Below, in pieces: positions 6,193-10,078 of a DNA stretch of 10,078 bases. A model generated the notes under the pieces. It worked only from the letters and a program-made list of their open reading frames with translations, had not been told where the DNA came from and did no database searches. Position numbers and translations under genes: made by a program. The stretch is from an uncultured Flavobacteriales bacterium (GTDB lineage Bacteria > Bacteroidota > Bacteroidia > Flavobacteriales > Vicingaceae): the NCBI GenBank assembly GCA_946886085.1, contig CAMPHX010000020.1:1-10078 (forward strand), in the 5' to 3' direction. Numbering within the stretch: the first letter of the stretch is position 1; each line of letters starts with the position of its first letter.

Positions 6193-7317
6193 ATGAGTTT
6201 CTCAAAAAAAGATATATTACACGCATTAAGTTTTGTTGTTGAGCCGGATTTAAAAAAAGATGTAGTTGAACTTAACTTAGTCAGCAACATTAAAACCGAA
6301 GGAAACAACATCAGTTTTAGCTTACAAGTTAACAACCCGGCATTACACAACAAAAAAAGAATTATTGAAGCTTGTCAGTTACATTTAGATAGAGTGTTAG
6401 GTACTTCAGTAGAATTAACTATTGACATTCAGCCCATAAAAAAAGAAGCTGATATGCCTAAGCAAAACAAAATATTGCCAAACGTGAAAAACATTATTGC
6501 CATAGCTTCAGGTAAAGGTGGCGTAGGAAAATCTACCATTACGGCTAATTTAGCGGTTGCTTTAGCAAAAAAAGGTTACAAAGTTGGTTTAGTAGATGCC
6601 GATATTTATGGTCCTTCTATGCCCATGATGTTTAATGTGGAAGAAGAAAAACCAATGCCTGTTGAAATTAACGGTAGAAGCTTAATTCAGCCAATAGAAA
6701 GTCATGGTGTAAAATTATTATCTATCGGGTTTTTTGCCAATACCGACCAAGCAGTTGTTTGGCGTGGACCAATGGCTACAAAAGCGTTAACACAACTTTT
6801 TAGCGAAGCCAACTGGGGCGAATTAGATTACATGCTAATTGATTTACCCCCAGGAACAGGTGATATTCACTTGTCGTTAGTACAAACTGTATCTGTAACA
6901 GGAGCTATAATTGTTAGTACTCCTCAAAATGTTGCTTTAATAGATGCCCGAAAAGCGGTTGGAATGTTTAAATTAGAACAAATTAATGTCCCTGTATTGG
7001 GCTTTATAGAAAACATGTCCTATTTTACACCTGCCGAACTTCCTGAAAATAAATATTACATTTTTGGTAAAGAAGGCGTTAAAAACTTAGCCAAAAAATT
7101 CAATTTACCATTATTAGGAGAAATTCCTTTAGTACAAAGTGTTAGAGAAGCTGGAGATGCTGGGAGACCAGCCGTGATGCAAGAAAATACTCCACAATCT
7201 AAAGCTTTTATGGATTTTGCTGATAATGTGATTAAAGAAGTAGAAAAAAGAAACGAAGCATTAGCTCCAACTACTAAAGTAGAAGTTACCCACAACAAAG
7301 GTTGTTCAACAAATTAA
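6193..7317 (+). CDS. mrp: Mrp/ApbC/NBP35-type iron-sulfur cluster carrier ATPase
   Basis: A cytoplasmic P-loop ATPase that binds and transfers Fe-S clusters to apoproteins. The 374 residues hold an N-terminal MIP18/DUF59 domain (about 5-80) and a ParA/MinD-like ATPase domain (about 98-350). Visible motifs: deviant Walker A SGKGGVGKST (106-115), VDADIYGPSMP (134-144), WRGPMATKAL (190-199), DLPPGTGD (217-224) and ENMSYF (273-278). In enteric ApbC/Mrp, ENMS is followed by a CXXC that holds the bridging cluster. Here the stretch reads TPAELPENKYYIFG without cysteine. The only cysteines are C61 and C371, the latter in the tail NKGCSTN. This matches what I remember of Bacteroidota Mrp proteins, so it is probably a clade feature and not damage. 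The NifU-domain gene follows after 31 bases, supporting a shared Fe-S role. Confidence 0.95.
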   Translation: MSFSKKDILHALSFVVEPDLKKDVVELNLVSNIKTEGNNISFSLQVNNPALHNKKRIIEACQLHLDRVLGTSVELTIDIQPIKKEADMPKQNKILPNVKNIIAIASGKGGVGKSTITANLAVALAKKGYKVGLVDADIYGPSMPMMFNVEEEKPMPVEINGRSLIQPIESHGVKLLSIGFFANTDQAVVWRGPMATKALTQLFSEANWGELDYMLIDLPPGTGDIHLSLVQTVSVTGAIIVSTPQNVALIDARKAVGMFKLEQINVPVLGFIENMSYFTPAELPENKYYIFGKEGVKNLAKKFNLPLLGEIPLVQSVREAGDAGRPAVMQENTPQSKAFMDFADNVIKEVEKRNEALAPTTKVEVTHNKGCSTN

Positions 7318-7332
7318 ATTTATGTACTTTAG
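7302..7332 (+). promoter_or_regulatory. Candidate promoter upstream of the NifU-domain gene
   Basis: TTG at 7302-7304 and TACTTTAG at 7325-7332 are separated by 20 bases, with one mismatch in the -7 element against TAnnTTTG. It overlaps the last codons of mrp and would give a leader of about 10 bases before the GTG start. It may be a secondary promoter; read-through from mrp is equally likely. Confidence 0.25.
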
Positions 7333-7348
7333 CCTTAAAATTTATTAA

Positions 7349-7603
7349 GTGGATAAACAATTATTAATATCAAAAATCAATGAAGCTTTGGATCAAATTC
7401 GTCCTTTTTTAATGGATGATGAAGGAGATATTGAATTTATTGAACTTACTGACGACCTTGTAGTTAAAGTAAGATTGTTAGGTGCTTGCAAATCCTGCTC
7501 TATGAGTGCTATGACCTTAAAAGGCGGTGTAGAAGAATCCATCAAGAAATTCATTCCCGAACTTAAAGGTGTTGTTGCTGTTGAAGAAGAAATGCAGTCG
7601 TAG
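7349..7603 (+). CDS. NifU C-terminal-domain (Nfu-type) Fe-S scaffold/carrier, GTG start
   Basis: A single-domain Nfu protein of 84 residues. Nfu proteins bind a [4Fe-4S] cluster between two subunits and pass it to target enzymes. The domain spans nearly the whole chain, with the diagnostic LLGACKSCSMS (43-53) supplying cluster ligands Cys47 and Cys50, followed by TLKGGVEESI. An in-frame TAA sits immediately before the GTG at 7349, so the protein cannot begin further upstream. The next ATG (FLMDDEG) would cut off the first helix. GTG is therefore the best start, although no clear ribosome-binding site is visible. It lies 31 bases after mrp and is the last gene of this plus-strand run, followed at once by a terminator-like hairpin. 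Confidence 0.93.
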   Translation: MDKQLLISKINEALDQIRPFLMDDEGDIEFIELTDDLVVKVRLLGACKSCSMSAMTLKGGVEESIKKFIPELKGVVAVEEEMQS

Positions 7604-7614
7604 TCGTAGGTTTG

Positions 7615-7640
7615 AAGTTAATAGTGAACTATTAACTTTT
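7615..7640 (+). terminator. Intrinsic terminator after the NifU-domain gene
   Basis: AAGTTAATAG (7615-7624) and CTATTAACTT (7629-7638) form a perfect 10-base-pair stem with a TGAA loop, and a TTTT run ends at 7640. It lies 11 bases after the nifU-like stop and 6 bases before the stop of the convergent asparaginase gene. It is suited to ending plus-strand transcription. On the minus strand the T-run is weaker (CTTCAAA), so bidirectional action is possible but less convincing. The stem is AT-rich. Confidence 0.7.
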
Positions 7641-7646
7641 GTCAAA

Positions 7647-8684
7647 TTATTTTTTAAAAATCAAAATTTCACTTTCTCCACTTGATTTTTTATATGCCCT
7701 ATACATTCCCGCAGTATTAAAAGGCATGGCTATGTTTCCTTGGCTATCAATGGCAATTAAACCACCATCACCACCTAATTTAACCAATTTCTCATTCACT
7801 ACATAATTTGCAGCATCTAGCAAACTCAAGTTTTTATATTCCATTAAAGCAGCTACATCGTAAGCTACTACATTTCTGATGAAAAACTCTCCATGTCCGG
7901 TGCAAGAAACAGCACAAGTAGCATTATTAGCATAAGTTCCTGCTCCAATAATAGGCGAATCTCCTATTCTGCCAAATTTTTTGTTGGTCATACCGCCTGT
8001 AGATGTTGCAGCAGCTAGGTTACCATGTTTGTCTAACGCAACTGCTCCCACTGTTCCAAATTTACTATCTTTAAGTTCAGTAGCGTCTCCTTGTTCATCA
8101 TCATTATCGGAATGGTCGAGTTGAATTTTTTCTGTTTTCTTAATTTTATTTAGCTGCTTTAAGCGATGTTCATTATAAAAATAAGCAGAATCTGCCACCT
8201 CAAGTTGATGTTGTTTGGCAAAATCTTCAGCACCTTTTCCACTTAGCATTACATGCTCCGATTCTTCCATCACCACTCGAGCTAATTTTATAGGGTTTTT
8301 TATATGACTCACTCCTGAAATTGCCCCTGCATTTAGCGTTTTTCCATCCATTATAGAAGCATCTAATTCATTAGTAGCCGCATTGGTGTAAACTGCTCCT
8401 TTACCGGCATTAAAAAGTGGAGAATCTTCCATCACTACTATTACTTTTTCTACGGCATCAATTGCAGTACCACCGTTTTTTAATATGGCAAATCCGGAAT
8501 CTAATGCTTCTTGAAGTTTTTCTTGATACGCTTTTTCCATTTCTGGAGTCATATTTTTTTTCAAAATGGTACCTGCACCACCGTGAATTGCAATAGCAAA
8601 ATTTTCACTCATAATTGGTTGATTTTGACAAAAAGAAAACATCGGAAATGTGATGCAAAATATAGACAACAAAACATTTCTCAT
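7647..8684 (-). CDS. Isoaspartyl peptidase / L-asparaginase, Ntn-hydrolase family, secreted
   Basis: A plant-type (EcAIII/IaaA-like) N-terminal nucleophile hydrolase that splits isoaspartyl dipeptides and asparagine. It is made as a precursor and self-cleaves before the catalytic threonine. The 345 residues start with a signal peptide (about 1-19, MRNVLLSIFCITFPMFSFC, then Gln-Asn-Gln), pointing to the periplasm or beyond. The alpha chain starts with AIAIHGGAG (30-38) and carries SPLFNAGKGAV (88-98) and ELDASIMDG (106-114). An acidic, disordered-looking linker (about 182-208) precedes the cleavage site KFG|TVGAV, with nucleophile Thr211. Substrate-binding RIGDSPIIGAG (239-249) and TGHGE (262-266) are present. 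The family can also include glycosylasparaginases, but these motifs fit isoaspartyl peptidase. It begins 34 bases after gpsA on the same strand, so the two are probably co-transcribed. Met25 is a possible cytoplasmic alternative start. Confidence 0.93.
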   Translation of the reverse strand: MRNVLLSIFCITFPMFSFCQNQPIMSENFAIAIHGGAGTILKKNMTPEMEKAYQEKLQEALDSGFAILKNGGTAIDAVEKVIVVMEDSPLFNAGKGAVYTNAATNELDASIMDGKTLNAGAISGVSHIKNPIKLARVVMEESEHVMLSGKGAEDFAKQHQLEVADSAYFYNEHRLKQLNKIKKTEKIQLDHSDNDDEQGDATELKDSKFGTVGAVALDKHGNLAAATSTGGMTNKKFGRIGDSPIIGAGTYANNATCAVSCTGHGEFFIRNVVAYDVAALMEYKNLSLLDAANYVVNEKLVKLGGDGGLIAIDSQGNIAMPFNTAGMYRAYKKSSGESEILIFKK

Positions 8685-8718
8685 AAGAGTAAAATTTAAA
8701 AATGGGTTCTAAATTAAT

Positions 8719-9714
8719 TTAAGACAATTTTCCCGTAAGGATTTTCATCTCCATAATAGGCGAAATTTTCTCATACAAAATATGATAAACTGCATCTACA
8801 ATAGGAATTTCAACATTATATTTTTTGTTGATTTCATAAATTCCTTTAGCAGCATAATATCCTTCAGCAACCATATTCATTTCTATTTGAGCCGAACGCA
8901 CCGAATAACCTTTACCTACCATGCTTCCAAAGTTTCTATTACGAGAAAATTGAGAATAAGCGGTAACCAGCAAATCTCCCAAATATGCTGAGGAATTTAC
9001 ATCTCTGTGGATAGGATGAATCGCATCTATAAAGTTTTTAGTTTCTCTAGTGGCACAAGCTATTAATACTGCCTGAAAGTTATCTCCATAACCCAAACCA
9101 TGACAAATACCACTAGCAACAGCATAAACATTCTTTAAAATTGCAGAAAGTTCTGTTCCAAACAAATCATCAGAAGTAGTGGTATTTATATATCTACACG
9201 ACATAGCACCTGCCAAATATTCAGCTATTTCTTGATTTTCGCAAGCAATAGTTAAATATGACAACCTTTCCATGGCTACTTCTTCAGCATGACAAGGTCC
9301 GGCAATCATTCCAATTCTGTTATAAGGAACATTAAAATTTACATGAAAATATTCAGCCGGAATTTGATTGTATTCAGGAATTACACCTTTAATAGCAGAA
9401 ATAATTATCTTGTTTTCAATGCCTTTAATATTTACTTCATCAAAAGCTTTAGCTATAAATGCCGAAGGGACTGCAACTATTAAAATATCCGATTGATCTA
9501 CAATTTCTTGTAAATTGGTATTCATATTCAACCTTTCCGTTTCAAACTGAATAGCCGGTAAATACCTGGGATTATTGTCAAATTTTTTAATATGCTGAAT
9601 AGCCTCAGCATCTCTCATCCACCAATTTACTAGAGATAGGTTTTCTGTTAGTATTTTTACTATAGCAGTAGCCCAACTACCACCTCCTAAAACAGCAATT
9701 CTTTGATTTTCCAT
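8719..9714 (-). CDS. gpsA: NAD(P)-dependent glycerol-3-phosphate dehydrogenase
   Basis: Reduces dihydroxyacetone phosphate to sn-glycerol-3-phosphate, the backbone for phospholipids, in the cytoplasm. The 331 residues are full length. The N-terminal Rossmann fold has VLGGGSWATA (8-17), where most families read GAGSWGTA. Next come AVPSAF (81-86), SAIKG (106-110, Lys109), GPCHAEEVA (139-147; elsewhere usually GPSFAxEV), ELSAILKNVYAVASG (188-202) with catalytic Lys194, GLGYGDN (206-212), AYLGDLLVT (243-251) and SRNRNFG (257-263). The GPCHAEEVA form and ATRETKNF in place of RGLAEM are, from memory, usual for Bacteroidota GpsA. No gene lies directly upstream for 364 bases, so it should head its own transcript, followed 34 bases later by the asparaginase gene. 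Possible promoter elements are described separately. Confidence 0.95.
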   Translation of the reverse strand: MENQRIAVLGGGSWATAIVKILTENLSLVNWWMRDAEAIQHIKKFDNNPRYLPAIQFETERLNMNTNLQEIVDQSDILIVAVPSAFIAKAFDEVNIKGIENKIIISAIKGVIPEYNQIPAEYFHVNFNVPYNRIGMIAGPCHAEEVAMERLSYLTIACENQEIAEYLAGAMSCRYINTTTSDDLFGTELSAILKNVYAVASGICHGLGYGDNFQAVLIACATRETKNFIDAIHPIHRDVNSSAYLGDLLVTAYSQFSRNRNFGSMVGKGYSVRSAQIEMNMVAEGYYAAKGIYEINKKYNVEIPIVDAVYHILYEKISPIMEMKILTGKLS

Positions 9715-9736
9715 ATAGCAAACCTACTTATTTTTT

Positions 9737-9769
9737 CAAAATGAACTACTAATTTACTTAAAATTACAA
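9737..9769 (-). promoter_or_regulatory. Candidate promoter region of gpsA
   Basis: On the minus strand, TTG (9769-9767) and TCATTTTG (9744-9737) are 22 bases apart, with one mismatch from the TAnnTTTG -7 element. This would give a leader of about 18 bases. A perfect TAGGTTTG also occurs nearer the gene (9726-9719), only 4 bases from the ATG and without a good -33 partner. Either may be used; the call is pattern-based. Confidence 0.3.
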
Positions 9770-9807
9770 TCTATTTAACATGAATTGTGTTTAACAAAAC
9801 AACCTAA

Positions 9808-9942
9808 ACCACATAGAAACATGGAATAATGAAGCCAAAAGATATTTATAGCAACAAAGTGTTTCCATTTTATGTTTATGGAAACAAGCTATGAGCATCT
9901 TTTTTTCGCTTTTTAGTATTAACAACTATGTATCTATGTGGT
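9808..9942. repeat. Long imperfect palindrome, MITE/REP-like element, ends ACCACATAGA
   Basis: About 135 bases read as one interrupted hairpin. The outer arms 9808-9824 and 9926-9942 match at 15 of 17 positions. Moving inward, matching blocks occur in order: AATA/TATT (9825-9828, 9917-9920), AAGC/GCTT (9832-9835, 9908-9911), AAAAGAT/ATCTTTT (9837-9843, 9897-9903), ATAGC/GCTAT (9848-9852, 9888-9892) and TGTTTCCAT/ATGGAAACA (9860-9868, 9878-9886), around a 9-base loop. No coding sequence of note and no clear target-site duplication are present. A shortened copy lies at 5762-5795. It resembles a non-autonomous mobile or REP-like element, or a structured RNA if transcribed. Confidence 0.7.
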
Positions 9943-10078
9943 AAAATTATTCTTAGAAATCATGATTTGATTAAATACTCTTACACAAAAACAAACTTGA
10001 TTTTACACCCCTTAGGGCTTTTATCAAAGGATTTTAAAAGATAGTTTCATTTTTAACCTCCAGCTTTTGTATTTTTAC
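9943..10078. other. Intergenic sequence with no recognised feature
   Basis: These AT-rich 136 bases after the palindrome hold no convincing gene, tRNA or terminator. A minus-strand GGAGG followed by ATG near 10040-10060 opens only an 8-codon frame. TTTG near 10063 could be the -33 half of a promoter whose -7 element lies beyond the window, but this cannot be tested here. Confidence 0.5.

Noticed and set aside
10030..10070. Minus-strand GGAGG plus ATG as a small gene start
   Set aside because: The frame closes after eight codons and has no support.
1..10078. Sigma-54 (-24/-12) promoters that the activator might control locally
   Set aside because: Several TGGCA/TGGCAC strings occur, but none examined has TTGC at the correct spacing, and most are inside genes.
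1..10078. CRISPR array, defence island, prophage or toxin-antitoxin module
   Set aside because: No regularly spaced direct repeats, nuclease, integrase or toxin-like pairs were seen. The MazG-like gene has no MazE/MazF neighbours and belongs to the pyrophosphohydrolase family.

Overview
The window reads as a chromosomal housekeeping segment of a low-GC member of the Bacteroidota, most likely the Flavobacteriales. The evidence is AT-rich DNA with almost no Shine-Dalgarno sequences, candidate promoters of the TTTG / TAnnTTTG type, a DUF4369-TlpA lipoprotein, and Bacteroidota-style versions of GpsA (GPCHAEEVA motif), Mrp (no CXXC) and a short sigma-54 activator. Genus and species cannot be named from the sequence alone. 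Gene density is high and no frameshifted gene is visible.

Layout. Positions 1-4144 (+) form one compact run: the 3' end of lpxK, purine nucleoside phosphorylase, gatB, a thioredoxin-fold lipoprotein and an unrecognised 121-residue protein. lpxK and the phosphorylase overlap by 26 bases; the other gaps are 9-16 bases, so co-transcription is likely. Facing this run on the minus strand is an orphan response regulator with an AAA+ sigma-54 activator domain (4183-5355). A 76-base divergent region separates it from a second plus-strand run: a MazG-like pyrophosphohydrolase, an alkyltransferase-like DNA-damage protein, the Mrp iron-sulfur carrier ATPase and a NifU-domain scaffold. This run ends at a hairpin terminator. 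Converging on it from the right is a minus-strand pair, gpsA followed by a secreted isoaspartyl peptidase/asparaginase. The last 364 bases hold no gene.

How the genes fit together. Mrp and NifU are neighbours and both belong to iron-sulfur cluster assembly and delivery. MazG and the alkyltransferase-like protein both concern damaged nucleotides, one in the pool and one in DNA. LpxK (lipid A) and GpsA (glycerol-3-phosphate for phospholipids) are envelope functions. The remaining genes show no common pathway.

The least explained structure is not a gene. A roughly 135-base imperfect palindrome (9808-9942) ends in ACCACATAG / CTATGTGGT. A 34-base miniature with the same ends (5762-5795) sits between the MazG and alkyltransferase-like genes. 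The two copies also share sequence inside the ends, so they look like members of one dispersed repeat family, either a non-autonomous mobile element or a REP-like element. I see no defence system, CRISPR array, prophage, transposase gene, rRNA or tRNA.
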